Assembly: GCA_005777235.1 (NCBI GenBank)
Contig: SXND01000039.1
Location: 1-63,775, forward strand
Direction of reading: 5' to 3'
From: Pseudomonadota bacterium
GTDB taxonomy: Bacteria; Tectomicrobia; Entotheonellia; Entotheonellales; Entotheonellaceae
DNA length: 63,775 bases
The stretch's first letter is position 1; each line of letters opens with the position of its first letter. The notes beneath the pieces are model-generated. The model had not been told where the DNA came from and ran no database searches. It was given only the letters and a program-made list of their open reading frames with translations. The position numbers and the translations under genes were made by a program. Shown piece after piece: positions 45,388 through 54,609 of the stretch.

Positions 45388-47577
45388 CTACGCCTGGCCT
45401 GCGGTGCGCAGTTTGTGCACCACAAAGGCTGCCACGTGCTGGCCGGTCGTGCCCCGGCCGAAACCCGCATCCATACCACAGGTCGTGGCCAGGTCATGGG
45501 TCACCTGCGTTCCCCCGGCGATCAGGAGGAGCTGCGCGCGCAGGCCGCGCTCGACCGCCAGGTCATGGAGGCGCTGCATCGCGATCCTATGCACGTCATG
45601 GTGCGTGATGATCGTCGAGATCAACACCGCCCGCGCCCCGGTTTCTACGGCAGCATCCAGGACTTTGGAAATCGGCACCGACGTGCCCAGGTAGTGGCAG
45701 TGGAAGCCGTACTTCTCGATGCCACCATGTTTGATGTCGAGGATTTCCCGCATGCCGACTGAATGCTCATCCTCACCGACCGTAGCCGCCACAATGTGGA
45801 TAGGCTGCGCCCGCACATACGCCTCAATCTCCACCTCGGGCAGCCGCTCGGTCTCTTGCGGCAGCACCAGCTCGTCTATGTGGATGGCGTCAGGCAAGAT
45901 GCCCTTGATCTCGAACAGGCTCCCCTCGGCGGGATGTAGCAGCCGTCGGCTGATCACTTCCGGGTGCTGCAGCCCCATTTTTTCTGCCATTGTGAGCGCC
46001 GCCGCTTCCGCCACGCGCGGCGCGGCGGGGATACACAGGGTGACGCAGACCACCCCGTCTCCGGCCCAGGCCACCTCGGGCCGCAGCAGACCAGCCGCCT
46101 GTTCCGTCAGCGGCGTTACGAGACGCCTGTGGACATTGTCGAGTTCGTCGAGTTCGTCGATGTACTGGATCTTCGACGCATCACAGAGGGTGCAGCCACC
46201 GTACGCGGCACAGGCATGGTCGGCATAACTATTGTGGCCAAAATGACTGCACACCGGCGCACCATAATCGGGCTCGCGCCGGATGAGGCTCTGGGCGCCA
46301 ATCCCCCCCTGCGGCTCGCGGGTAATGCCGTCGCCCTGGCGTTCCGGGAAGTAGCCAGAATCGACAAACTGTCCCTCGGCGACCGCGGCACAATATCCAC
46401 CCCGCCTTACAATCTCCTCCAGAAACAGCACGGCGCGTTCTTTGAGTTCCCGCACCTTGTCGGGGAGATAGCCCGCGCTGCGGAGCGTCAGCAGATCCCG
46501 CAGGCCGTCTACACCCATGAGCGTCTGGCGCGCCGTGTTCACCCCAAAAATGGTGTTGTAGTGCCAGGGTACGTTGCGGCCCTCGTCCGGGGTGATGGTG
46601 CTCTGAATGTCCGCGGACGTCAGACGCGAAATCAGCGTGTCCAACACGTGCGTGACGGTCGCCTCCGTGGTGTCGGCTTCAATATAGCGCGTGTTTTGTT
46701 GGGCACGGAATATATAGCCCTGAAAGATCTCGCGGAGCGCCACGGCATACGGCAGATCGAGCCAGAGCTTTGGCGCTGGGGGTGCGGTCGGTGGGACGGT
46801 AGACAGGGCGATGAGCCCCTTCGGCATACCAACCGCGGTGGAGAAGGCGGTATTGATGGCATGCTGCACAAACAACTCCGGCATAACCTTCCAGGCCTCC
46901 TTGGCGCTGGCATTGGCATTGTGCGCGCCATCAATTTGCAGCATACCGGCGCGGGCCATGATCGTCTTCGCCTCGGCGGCATCGACGAAGGAGCGGTGCA
47001 TATTAATGTTGCGATACAAGATATTGTACTGCGGATCCTGATGGGCGCCGTTGACGCCCTCTTCAGCAAACAGCACGGCCATTTCCGGTCCGGCAATGCC
47101 GCTGACATAGGAATGGAAATTGATCGGCCGACCGACCTCGTCTTCAATGGCATCCAGGGCTTTGCGGGTGGCCCGCAGCTGCTTACGGGTAATGGGCACA
47201 CCACCCACGCCTTCCGGGGTGCCTTCGATAAGGCCGTCAAAATGCGATTGCCCGGCGGTGCGGATCACCATGATGTGGTCGGCTCCGTGCCAGGCTGCCA
47301 TGCGCATGCGGCGGATGTCATCTTCAAACCGCCCGGAAGCAATCTCTGTGGTCAGCACCACGTCGCACTGTGGGTCAATATCGCCAAAATACTGCGCCGA
47401 GGGTAAGGGGACGGAGTGTCGTAGATCTGGCGATGTGTCCTGCAGCACAAAAGGCCCCACGTGATGCTGCCTGATGGGCTGCCGCCAGTGCCAACCCTGA
47501 CGTCTGGGGCGGTAGTGTTGCAGATCCGTCAGCACGTCCAGGAGATCGATCTTGCTATGGGGGTCTAATGGGCGCAT
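45388..47577 (-). CDS. oraE: D-ornithine 4,5-aminomutase, large (B12/PLP) subunit
   Basis: 729 residues. Catalyses D-ornithine to (2R,4S)-2,4-diaminopentanoate with adenosylcobalamin and PLP. A TIM-barrel part (HIMVIRTAGQSHFDGLIEGTPEGVGG; QIDGAHNANASAKEAWKVMPEL) is followed by a Rossmann domain with the base-off cobalamin motif DEHSVG (DxHxxG), REILDIKHGGIEKYGFHCHYLGTSVP, where the PLP lysine is expected, and LLIAGGTQV. ATG at 47577, eight bases after GGGAGGAG, overlaps oraS by 13 bases. Confidence 0.95.
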   Translation of the reverse strand: MRPLDPHSKIDLLDVLTDLQHYRPRRQGWHWRQPIRQHHVGPFVLQDTSPDLRHSVPLPSAQYFGDIDPQCDVVLTTEIASGRFEDDIRRMRMAAWHGADHIMVIRTAGQSHFDGLIEGTPEGVGGVPITRKQLRATRKALDAIEDEVGRPINFHSYVSGIAGPEMAVLFAEEGVNGAHQDPQYNILYRNINMHRSFVDAAEAKTIMARAGMLQIDGAHNANASAKEAWKVMPELFVQHAINTAFSTAVGMPKGLIALSTVPPTAPPAPKLWLDLPYAVALREIFQGYIFRAQQNTRYIEADTTEATVTHVLDTLISRLTSADIQSTITPDEGRNVPWHYNTIFGVNTARQTLMGVDGLRDLLTLRSAGYLPDKVRELKERAVLFLEEIVRRGGYCAAVAEGQFVDSGYFPERQGDGITREPQGGIGAQSLIRREPDYGAPVCSHFGHNSYADHACAAYGGCTLCDASKIQYIDELDELDNVHRRLVTPLTEQAAGLLRPEVAWAGDGVVCVTLCIPAAPRVAEAAALTMAEKMGLQHPEVISRRLLHPAEGSLFEIKGILPDAIHIDELVLPQETERLPEVEIEAYVRAQPIHIVAATVGEDEHSVGMREILDIKHGGIEKYGFHCHYLGTSVPISKVLDAAVETGARAVLISTIITHHDVHRIAMQRLHDLAVERGLRAQLLLIAGGTQVTHDLATTCGMDAGFGRGTTGQHVAAFVVHKLRTAGQA

Positions 47578-47927
47578 GCCGTGCACTCCTCCCAAGATTG
47601 CCCGGCCAGCAACGCCAAGCCGGCCTCGCGTACGGTCGTCCTTTGCCGCTGTGCCAGCCGCAGCACCAGGTTGCCGGCACCATGCCCTAGGAGGCCCTTA
47701 TCCAGCATCATGGTGACCAGCCCCTTAGCCTCCAGGCTCGAAAAACCCATGCGGAGGAGCACGGAGCGCTCAATAGAAGGTGTGGTATGCGTCCTGGCTT
47801 CCTCCACAAGAGGCTGGACCATCTGCTCCACAAGACGCCAGAAATAGGCGTGCAAGGCCGTATCGTCGAGGTGGTGCAGATGGGTGCGCCGGGTGGTGAA
47901 ATCGTCAGGCCTGTCCGGCAAGTTCAT
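47565..47927 (-). CDS. oraS: D-ornithine 4,5-aminomutase, small subunit
   Basis: 120-residue helical subunit that pairs with OraE: DDTALHAYFWRLVEQMVQPLVEEAR, SIERSVLLRMGFSSLEAKGLVTMMLDKGLLGHGAGNLVLRLA. Length is as in Clostridium sticklandii OraS. ATG at 47927 follows GGAGGT and lies inside the end of ortB (23-base overlap), so translation is coupled. Confidence 0.93.
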   Translation of the reverse strand: MNLPDRPDDFTTRRTHLHHLDDTALHAYFWRLVEQMVQPLVEEARTHTTPSIERSVLLRMGFSSLEAKGLVTMMLDKGLLGHGAGNLVLRLAQRQRTTVREAGLALLAGQSWEECTACAH

Positions 47928-49326
47928 GGATGACCTCCTGTACATACTCCTGCGTTGAGCGGGTATCGTCCGCCAGAAAGGCGATGTCCGTCGCGGTGAG
48001 CGCCAGCCCCGCGGGCAGGGCGTTGAGCGCATGGCGCAGATACGATCTTCTGAGGCGATCCATATCCACCTCCAGCACGGCGAGCTGCGACGGGTGCTGC
48101 GGAATCACAATGCTGTGCCCCGGCTTGCTCTCGCGTGGGTCACCGCGCCGTACCGCAATGCCCATCTGTGTGGCGAAATTCAACTGGCTCAGCGGGTGTT
48201 TGCCGGCGCCGGTGTATTCCGTTTCCTGCACCACGATGATGTGCTCGGCCGGCATCTGCTGTGCGAGCACAAAGGCGGCGGCCAGGGACGTATTCCCAGC
48301 CGGGCCGCGTTCGAGCCCCTCAAGCTCCGCCAGCACCTGGGTAATGTAAAACACTTCCCCTTGCGTCACAGTCACAAAGCGATCCATGTAGCGCAAGGCC
48401 CGCGCGGCGTTTTTCGGCACATCGGCTCTGTCGGGCCAGGTGGTAAAGGGCATGGAAAACCCGGTATGGCCGGTGGTGAAAGACTTGCGGTTAAAATCGC
48501 GGTCCGAGGCCATGTGCAGGCCCGATAGATCGACGCTAGCGGCTATCACCTGTGTCTCGGTGGCCCCGGCTTTACGCAAGCCGCGTGCTGTCCCGGTGAG
48601 ATTGCCCCCACCCGCATGGGTGGCGATGACGACCTCTGGAAAGCGGTCGGCCTGCGCCTTGACCTGCAAGGCGAGCTCATAGCCCAGGGTTTCAATACCC
48701 AGAATGGCATACGGCGTGTACAGCGAGGCATTGAAGTAGCCGGTGTCTTTGAGCAAACGCAGAAACACGTAAAACAGTTCTGGTCCCACGGACAGGCGCA
48801 GAACCTCGGCGCCGTAAGCTTCGCAGGCGCGGGTTTTCTCGGCAATCTCTGGCTGGGTGAGGCCGCGGCTGTCAAACGCCTCCTGCACCACGATGCAGCG
48901 CAGCCCCGCCTTGGCTGCCTGCGAGGCCACTGCCGCACCGTAGTTGCCGCTGGTCGCCGCCACCACGCCAGGGTAGCCGCGCTGCTGGGCGGCGTGCACG
49001 GAGAGCGCGGCACGCCGGTCCTTAAACGAGCCAGAGGGGTTGGCCGCCTCGTCTTTGACCAAGATCCGGGCCCCCAGACCTGGTTTGGAGAGCACACGGG
49101 CCAGCGCAGTCATATTGGTAAGTTCCAGCAGCGGGGTGTTACCCACTGCCGTGCGACTCTGGATGGCGCGGACCGTGTCCACACCATAGCCAGTGTCAGA
49201 CAACAGGCGTTCATACGCAAAGGCCAGGTGTCCTGTGTTATAGGCGGCGTAATCAATGCCAACAGAGGTGCGCATAATCTCCGCGCGCTGGCTCATGATG
49301 GCCTGATAGGTGTCCCCTGGCTTCAT
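47905..49326 (-). CDS. ortB: 2-amino-4-oxopentanoate thiolase, PLP subunit
   Basis: 473-residue fold-type II PLP enzyme. The PLP lysine is in NPSGSFKDRRAALSV, as in threonine synthase relatives; substrate and phosphate sites are VAATSGNYGAAVASQAAKAGL and HAGGGNLTGTARGL. With OrtA and CoA it cleaves 2-amino-4-oxopentanoate to acetyl-CoA and D-alanine. Starts in a four-base ATGA overlap with ortA. Confidence 0.94.
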   Translation of the reverse strand: MKPGDTYQAIMSQRAEIMRTSVGIDYAAYNTGHLAFAYERLLSDTGYGVDTVRAIQSRTAVGNTPLLELTNMTALARVLSKPGLGARILVKDEAANPSGSFKDRRAALSVHAAQQRGYPGVVAATSGNYGAAVASQAAKAGLRCIVVQEAFDSRGLTQPEIAEKTRACEAYGAEVLRLSVGPELFYVFLRLLKDTGYFNASLYTPYAILGIETLGYELALQVKAQADRFPEVVIATHAGGGNLTGTARGLRKAGATETQVIAASVDLSGLHMASDRDFNRKSFTTGHTGFSMPFTTWPDRADVPKNAARALRYMDRFVTVTQGEVFYITQVLAELEGLERGPAGNTSLAAAFVLAQQMPAEHIIVVQETEYTGAGKHPLSQLNFATQMGIAVRRGDPRESKPGHSIVIPQHPSQLAVLEVDMDRLRRSYLRHALNALPAGLALTATDIAFLADDTRSTQEYVQEVIHELAGQA

Positions 49327-49640
49327 AGCAGCTTGCCCCTGTTGCTGAGGATCGCCCGGACCTCGCCGCCAATCGGTAACAGGGCGGGAATCGGCGGACC
49401 ATACAGGTGAGTGTAGGCTGGATTGATGGCCACGAGCGTGCCTGTGAACATGCGTCCGGCCGGGGTGAGAATGTCCACGTCTTCTCCCAGGCTGGCATCA
49501 TGGCATAAAAAGCCTTTGACCCGCATTTCCAGAGGCACCTGTTGCGTGTCTGCCGGCACCTGGGGCGCCCGCTCGCCTGGGGCGAGCACTATGCGGTGTA
49601 TTTCCACCCAGGTATGTGTCGTGGCCCGCTCTGGCATCAT
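49323..49640 (-). CDS. ortA: 2-amino-4-oxopentanoate thiolase, small subunit
   Basis: 105 residues in the typical OrtA pattern: WVEIHRIVLAPGERAPQVPADTQQVPLEMRVKGFL, LGEDVDILTPAGRMFTGTLVAINPAYTHLYGPP and a C-terminal GEVRAIL. ATG at 49640 (followed by a second ATG) has AGGAG four bases upstream; upstream in-frame codons are non-coding. Obligate partner of OrtB. Confidence 0.92.
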   Translation of the reverse strand: MMPERATTHTWVEIHRIVLAPGERAPQVPADTQQVPLEMRVKGFLCHDASLGEDVDILTPAGRMFTGTLVAINPAYTHLYGPPIPALLPIGGEVRAILSNRGKLL

Positions 49641-49783
49641 CGTTCTCCTGGATGTGAGCCTGTTGTTACAGCCGCTACGAGAAGTATGGGCAACATCTAT
49701 GCCAGCCGCTAGGCTTTGCGTCATGCCTCAGCCTGCCGGACGGTGGCGCACGTTGCCCGGGACAGAAAGGCTGGCATACGCGC

Positions 49784-49812
49784 ACAACGTGTCGTGCCCG
49801 AGGACACGTTGT
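49784..49812 (-). terminator. Hairpin directly after the ord stop codon
   Basis: Perfect ten-base stem: acaacgtgtc (49784-49793) with gacacgttgt (49803-49812), nine-base loop, touching the ord stop. It sits in the 171-base gap before ortA. Lacking a T tract, it may be an attenuator or an mRNA-stabilising stem that sets the ratio of ord to the downstream genes. Confidence 0.55.
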
Positions 49813-50873
49813 CACTGTGGTGGCCTGGCGTGCAGCAGCATGCGCACATCGCCCATGATGGCTGCCGGTACCGGCAATGCGGCCATGGATGTCAGACCGG
49901 GAGCGGCGTTCATCACCGGCGGAATCATGTTCACCGCTAGGGCAATGGTGCCAAGCCCACCGGGGATTTCCGGGCTGCTGGCAAAGTGCACCGGCGGCTC
50001 GCCGTGAATGTCGATGACATCGCCTGTGGCGATATGCTCCAGATGCGGGTGCACTTGCTGCGGATGTATGAGGGTAATGACGGGCTCATCGTGCCGATAC
50101 GCCACCGCGGTATGGAGGCACCCGGCAGTGCGACCAGGCTCAATGGTCACAAACGGCGTGGCCCGTGTGACGCGCGAGATAATAGGCTCCCGGTGTTGGA
50201 CGATGCGGTCAATGTGCCATCCCAAGGCCCTGGCGATCATACTGATGGACTCCGGGAATCCATAGTGGCCCACGACCGTGCCGTCTTGGAGGCCCTGGTG
50301 AAACGCCGCCGGGGTGAGGCCAACGCCCTGGCTGGTCAACACCGCGGGGCCGTAGGGGGAGAGGTCGTTCACCCGTTGCGCACGAATAGCGTCCACCCGC
50401 CAGCACACGCCGGTGAGGGCAATGACCAGGAGATCAAGCACAAAGCCTGGATTAATCCCGGTGCCGACCACCGTGACCTGGTGGTCGAGCGCCAGCTGAT
50501 GCAGGACTGCCGCGCTCTGCGGCGCCTTGTAGGCTGGGTAGGCCATTTCTTCGGCAATCGAGATGACATTGGCTCGGTGCTGGAGGGCGGTGGTGATCTC
50601 ATCCACCGCCTCGCTGACGCGGGAACAGGTGGCTTGCAAGACTACATGGGGTTTGGTATGCGCCAGCACTGCCGACAGATCATGACTCACCTGCACGCCA
50701 AGAGCCGTATCAAGCCCTAGCACCTGGCCGACATCCAGGCCCACGCGAGAGGCTCTCCGCCCGTAGACTCCGACCAGGTCAATGCCGGATTTTTGCAACA
50801 GCAGTTTGATCATGCCAGAGCCCATCTGCCCTGTCCCCAGCACCACGACTTTGACCGTATCGTCCACAGGCAT
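49812..50873 (-). CDS. ord: 2,4-diaminopentanoate dehydrogenase
   Basis: 353 residues, dihydrodipicolinate-reductase-like. NAD(P) site VVVLGTGQMGSGMIKLLLQKSGIDLVGVYGRR, then PHVVLQATCS, VISIAEEMAYPAY, VVGTGINPGFVLDLLVIALTGVCWRVDAIRAQRVNDLSPYGP. Oxidatively deaminates 2,4-diaminopentanoate to 2-amino-4-oxopentanoate. ATG at 50873 follows AGGAGGGGG. First gene of the minus-strand cluster, divergent from arcC. Confidence 0.93.
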   Translation of the reverse strand: MPVDDTVKVVVLGTGQMGSGMIKLLLQKSGIDLVGVYGRRASRVGLDVGQVLGLDTALGVQVSHDLSAVLAHTKPHVVLQATCSRVSEAVDEITTALQHRANVISIAEEMAYPAYKAPQSAAVLHQLALDHQVTVVGTGINPGFVLDLLVIALTGVCWRVDAIRAQRVNDLSPYGPAVLTSQGVGLTPAAFHQGLQDGTVVGHYGFPESISMIARALGWHIDRIVQHREPIISRVTRATPFVTIEPGRTAGCLHTAVAYRHDEPVITLIHPQQVHPHLEHIATGDVIDIHGEPPVHFASSPEIPGGLGTIALAVNMIPPVMNAAPGLTSMAALPVPAAIMGDVRMLLHARPPQ

Positions 50874-51035
50874 CCCCCTCCTGCTCTCCCTTGCCAACCG
50901 CCAGCACCAAGAGCCAGGATAAGCAAAAGGCTTGCCAAACACCCTGTCATGCCTGTATGCGCTGCGGTATGGTTCTTGCTCCCTGGTCATGCCGCATGGA
51001 TAGGATGATCGTTACCGCACGCAGTAAGGAGGGGG

Positions 51036-51971
51036 ATGATGCGTGTAGTCGTTGCACTCGGCGGCAATGCCCTGCTCAAACGTGGCGAGCTCATGACCGC
51101 GGAGGTGCAGCGCGGCAATGTGCAGCTGGCAGCCCAGGCCCTGGCACCACTGGCACGCCGGCATCAGCTCATCATCTCCCACGGGAACGGCCCACAAGTG
51201 GGCCTGCTGGCTCTCCAGGCGGCCGCCTATCCCGCGGTTGAAGCCTATCCACTGGACGTGCTCGGAGCCCAAACCGAGGGTATGATTGGCTACCTGATCG
51301 AGCAGGAACTGAGCAACGTGCTACCGTCCGACGTGCCTGTGGCGACGCTCCTCACCAGAGTCGAAGTTGACCCCCAGGATCCGGCGTTCCAGCACCCCAC
51401 GAAGTTTGTCGGGCCCGTCTACAGCGAGTCGGAAGCGCAGCAACTCGCGGCAGCACAGGGCTGGGTGGTCAAGCCCGATGGCAACACGTGGCGCCGCGTC
51501 GTCCCCTCGCCCCGGCCCCAGCGTATCGTGGAACTCCGTCCAATCCAATGGTTGCTCGCCCAAGGCACCATCGTGATCTGCATGGGCGGTGGTGGCATCC
51601 CCACAATGCCTTGTCGAGACGGTGGGCGCGCCTTCGTGGGAGTCGAGGCCGTGATTGATAAAGATCTCGCCAGTGCCCTGCTGGCCCGTGAGATCGAGGC
51701 CGCGCTCCTAGTGCTGGCGACGGACGTGGATGGCGTCTACCTCGACTGGGACACTCCCCAGGCGCGGTTGCTGCGCCACACCACGCCCGAGGCACTGGAG
51801 GCGTATGCCTTCCCCGAGGGGTCGATGGGGCCCAAGGTCGCAGCCGCTTGCTGGTTTGTCAGGCAGACAGGCGGGCGGGCGGCCATCGGTAGCCTCGCCG
51901 GCCTGCCCCAGCTCGTCGCTGGCCTGGCGGGGACACAGGTGGAGGCCCTGTCTCTTGCCGGTGGCACTTGA
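51036..51971 (+). CDS. arcC: Carbamate kinase
   Basis: 311 residues of the amino-acid-kinase fold: [70 protein letters not shown] and [12 protein letters not shown]. Makes ATP from carbamoyl phosphate and ADP in arginine deiminase-type fermentation. ATG at 51036 after AAGGAGGGGG. It is divergent from ord, 162 bases away, which ties citrulline/arginine use to ornithine breakdown. No arcA or arcB is in the window. Confidence 0.95.
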   Translation: MMRVVVALGGNALLKRGELMTAEVQRGNVQLAAQALAPLARRHQLIISHGNGPQVGLLALQAAAYPAVEAYPLDVLGAQTEGMIGYLIEQELSNVLPSDVPVATLLTRVEVDPQDPAFQHPTKFVGPVYSESEAQQLAAAQGWVVKPDGNTWRRVVPSPRPQRIVELRPIQWLLAQGTIVICMGGGGIPTMPCRDGGRAFVGVEAVIDKDLASALLAREIEAALLVLATDVDGVYLDWDTPQARLLRHTTPEALEAYAFPEGSMGPKVAAACWFVRQTGGRAAIGSLAGLPQLVAGLAGTQVEALSLAGGT

Positions 51972-52056
51972 ATCCCCCTGGTGAGCCTCCGCAAAGCGTC
52001 TGCAAGGCTGGATGGTGCTTCGCAAAGAGATGGCCTGTCGTTGTGTGGCACATGAG

Positions 52057-52791
52057 TTAGAGGGCGTGGGATGACAGCGGGAAGTGGGCTAGCGCGCGAC
52101 GCAACTCGGCATACAGCGCTGCCACCCAAAGCGGCAGGCCCTCTGTCTTGCCTGTCACCGGCTGGCGCAAGTCGTAGGGCGCCAGCAAGACCGTGACGTG
52201 CTCCATCCCGACGCGTACCACCAACACAAACAACTCTTCGATGGCCGTATCGCCCAAGGCGACACAACCGACAGAGACATTCTTACCATGGAGAAAAATG
52301 TCTCCACCAAGCTGCTCCCGCCCTTCCCGGACGGCTTGTCGGCGATCCAGGGCATTGGGGTAGTCCAGCTTTAGCGACAGATGAAACTGGCTCTGCGGAT
52401 TCAGAGCCTCGATGCGGTACAGCCCTTCGGGCACCTGCTCATCCCCCTCGCGCAGTTTCGGCCCCGCGACTCCGCTGGCAGCCAGCATCGGATACGAGCG
52501 CAGAAACACCCAGTGGCCCGCTTGCTGGGCCCACACGTCGAGGCGCTTTTCTTCTTTGAAGCCTAGCAGGGTCAGCGCCATCGGCGGATAGGACACGCCC
52601 GCGGCATCAAAGTACGGGAGCAAGCGTTGTTCCGCGCCTGGCGTATAGAGGGCCATGACGTCGTCCACCGTGCGCTCCACCGGCGGCAAGACGACCGCAG
52701 GCTGGCGGTCCACACATCCAGACAGCCAGACACACACCACGCAGACCACGAGGCGGCCCCAGGCCCGCCAGCGTACCACAGAGCACAGCAT
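52057..52791 (-). CDS. L,D-transpeptidase-family (YafK/YkuD-like) lipoprotein
   Basis: 244 residues. Lipoprotein signal (LVVCVVCVWLSGC) and a YkuD-type catalytic motif GGDIFLHGKNVSVGCVALGD with the His, Ser, Gly-Cys order expected. Preceding GPKLREGDEQVPEGLYRI and the LDYPNALDR segment are those of YafK/ErfK-type enzymes acting on peptidoglycan. Faces the periplasm. It converges with arcC. Confidence 0.88.
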   Translation of the reverse strand: MLCSVVRWRAWGRLVVCVVCVWLSGCVDRQPAVVLPPVERTVDDVMALYTPGAEQRLLPYFDAAGVSYPPMALTLLGFKEEKRLDVWAQQAGHWVFLRSYPMLAASGVAGPKLREGDEQVPEGLYRIEALNPQSQFHLSLKLDYPNALDRRQAVREGREQLGGDIFLHGKNVSVGCVALGDTAIEELFVLVVRVGMEHVTVLLAPYDLRQPVTGKTEGLPLWVAALYAELRRALAHFPLSSHAL

Positions 52792-53145
52792 CTTGCGTCC
52801 TCACCAACTCCTCAGAGCCCCCGGCTACAGTCAGGGGAGTACGTCACTCTCTTTCAGGATTTTGTCCATGCTATGCCAGACACCACCGACACGTCAAGCG
52901 GCCCGGCGGGGAGTCGTCGGCTGTGCCAGACACCTCACCAAAGTGACATAATGTCCTCAAGGAGGACAACCTGGCAGACGGCCCGGTCTCGACATGGGCT
53001 CCGGGGGCTGCCCACGATGGCGTGCGCCGTATCCCCAGAAGCGCGGCCTGGGAGCTGACCTCATTGGCATAGCCTTTGCATGCACGCAGTGTGTCAGACA
53101 GGACGGCATGCTGAACAGTGTGACCCCTCTCTCGCCAGGAGCGGC
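52792..53145. other. Intergenic region
   Basis: About 350 bases between the divergent L,D-transpeptidase and RemA-like genes. No coding frame with a family match, RNA gene or notable repeat recognised. Confidence 0.35.
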
Positions 53146-53514
53146 ATGATGAAAATTGAAAAAGGCCTGATCGTGCCCTTAGGGTACGGCAAGTATTTTC
53201 GTTCCGACAGCATCGTGGGGATCGAGCCCATAGAGGAAGGCCGTGGTCCTGGGAAACGCACCAAAGTCTATATTGAGCATCTGGACGCCCCCATGATCGC
53301 GTCGCGCTCAGAAAGCGCCATCCTGGGCGATCTCGTGGACCTTCCCAAGGAAATCACCAAAAACCGGGAACAACAGCAGCTCTTGAGTGACATGCTCGAT
53401 ACGCTCAGTGAGATCAATCCCCTGTTACGGTCGATCATCCGAGATCAGGGACATTGGGATTTGGATCAGCTCGAGCGACGCATCCAGGACGTGCTACAAG
53501 ATGACGCCGAATAA
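53146..53514 (+). CDS. RemA/DUF370-like regulatory protein with C-terminal helical extension
   Basis: 122 residues. The first ~65 (LIVPLGYGKYFRSDSIVGIEPIEE...GKRTKVYIEHLDAPMIASRSESAIL) resemble RemA-type DUF370 domains, with the G-G-Y/N-ADKIV-type start and the R-T-x-V-x-I strand. Residues 70-122 add an amphipathic, Gln/Leu-rich helix region (EITKNREQQQLLSDMLDTLSEINPLLRSII). RemA in Bacillus is a DNA-binding activator of matrix genes. The link here is by pattern only. ATG at 53146 after CAGGAG. Next gene is a DnaJ-family chaperone. Confidence 0.6.
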   Translation: MMKIEKGLIVPLGYGKYFRSDSIVGIEPIEEGRGPGKRTKVYIEHLDAPMIASRSESAILGDLVDLPKEITKNREQQQLLSDMLDTLSEINPLLRSIIRDQGHWDLDQLERRIQDVLQDDAE

Positions 53515-53592
53515 AGGCGCTGACAGGGGGCACCTGCCTGGCATCCCGCGGCGCCCCATAGTGGTGTGGAGCGGGAGGAGAAAGCATACATT

Positions 53593-54606
53593 ATGGCTGT
53601 ACAGTTCCGTGACTACTATGAAGTGCTGGGCGTCGCCCGCACCGCAACGGACAAAGAGATTAAAAAGTCTTACAGAAAGCTGGCGCGCAAGTATCATCCC
53701 GATGTCAATCCTGACAACGCGGCAGCGGAGGAGCACTTCAAAGCGCTGAGCGAAGCCTACGAAGTGCTCTCCGACCCGGACAAACGCCAGCGCTACGACC
53801 AACTCGGGGCAGACTGGAAAACAGGGAGCACGTTTACGCCACCACCCGAGTGGGAAGGCCGCGACGTGGATCTCAACGACCTGTTCGGCGCTGGCAGCGG
53901 ACGCAGTGGCTTTAGCGACTTCTTTGAGACGCTCTTTGGCGCCCGGCGAGGGAGCCGTGCCGGCGCCGGGTTTGCCATGCGTGGGCAGGATAGCGAGGGG
54001 CACCTCGACCTCAGCCTCGAAGAAGCGCATCGTGGCGGGGTTCGTACCCTCACCCTCCAGACGGTGACGCTCTGCACGGCCTGTGAGGGCCAGGGCAGGC
54101 GCGAGCGCACGCTGTGTGCCACCTGCCATGGCACAGGCAGGGTGGCACACCACAAAACACTCGAAGTCCGCATTCCCGCTGGGGCATCTGAAGGCGCCAC
54201 CATCCGCCTGGCTGGGCATGGCGAACCGGGGACGGGGGCCGCCCCTGCAGGCGATCTGCTGTTGCGCGTCCGGCTGCGGCCCCATGCCCTCTTTCACGTA
54301 CTCAGTGATGGCGATGTCCAGGTCGAGCTGCCCATTGCGCCCTGGGAAGCCACGCTCGGCGCCAAGGTCCGCGTGCCCACGCTGGATGGGCCGGTGGACA
54401 TGACGATCCCGGCGGGCGCGCAAGGGGGCCAGCGCTTGCGTATGCGCGGCAAGGGCCTGCAACATCGCCATGGTCGGCGTGGGGATGTCTACGTCATGCT
54501 GCGCATCGTCGTCCCCCCACAACTCACGGAGCAGGAGCGTGTCCTGTGGGAAAGCTTAGCCGCGGCATCACCGTTCAATCCACGGGCCATGATGCCAAAG
54601 GAGTAG
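53593..54606 (+). CDS. cbpA: DnaJ/CbpA-type co-chaperone with reduced zinc finger
   Basis: 337 residues. J domain [36 protein letters not shown] with HPD, a Gly/Phe-rich linker ([22 protein letters not shown]), and C-terminal substrate domains ([35 protein letters not shown]). Between them only two CxxCxGxG-type repeats remain ([16 protein letters not shown]), half of the four in DnaJ. CbpA normally has none. Paired with a CbpM-like gene, hence the name. Partner of DnaK in folding. Confidence 0.85.
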   Translation: MAVQFRDYYEVLGVARTATDKEIKKSYRKLARKYHPDVNPDNAAAEEHFKALSEAYEVLSDPDKRQRYDQLGADWKTGSTFTPPPEWEGRDVDLNDLFGAGSGRSGFSDFFETLFGARRGSRAGAGFAMRGQDSEGHLDLSLEEAHRGGVRTLTLQTVTLCTACEGQGRRERTLCATCHGTGRVAHHKTLEVRIPAGASEGATIRLAGHGEPGTGAAPAGDLLLRVRLRPHALFHVLSDGDVQVELPIAPWEATLGAKVRVPTLDGPVDMTIPAGAQGGQRLRMRGKGLQHRHGRRGDVYVMLRIVVPPQLTEQERVLWESLAAASPFNPRAMMPKE

Positions 54607-54609
54607 GTC

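Noticed and set aside
45964-47406. 480-codon frame antisense to oraE
   Set aside because: oraE is certain from its cofactor motifs; the antisense frame is an artefact of composition.
53494-54522. 342-codon frame antisense to the J-protein gene
   Set aside because: The J domain and C-terminal domains on the plus strand are decisive.
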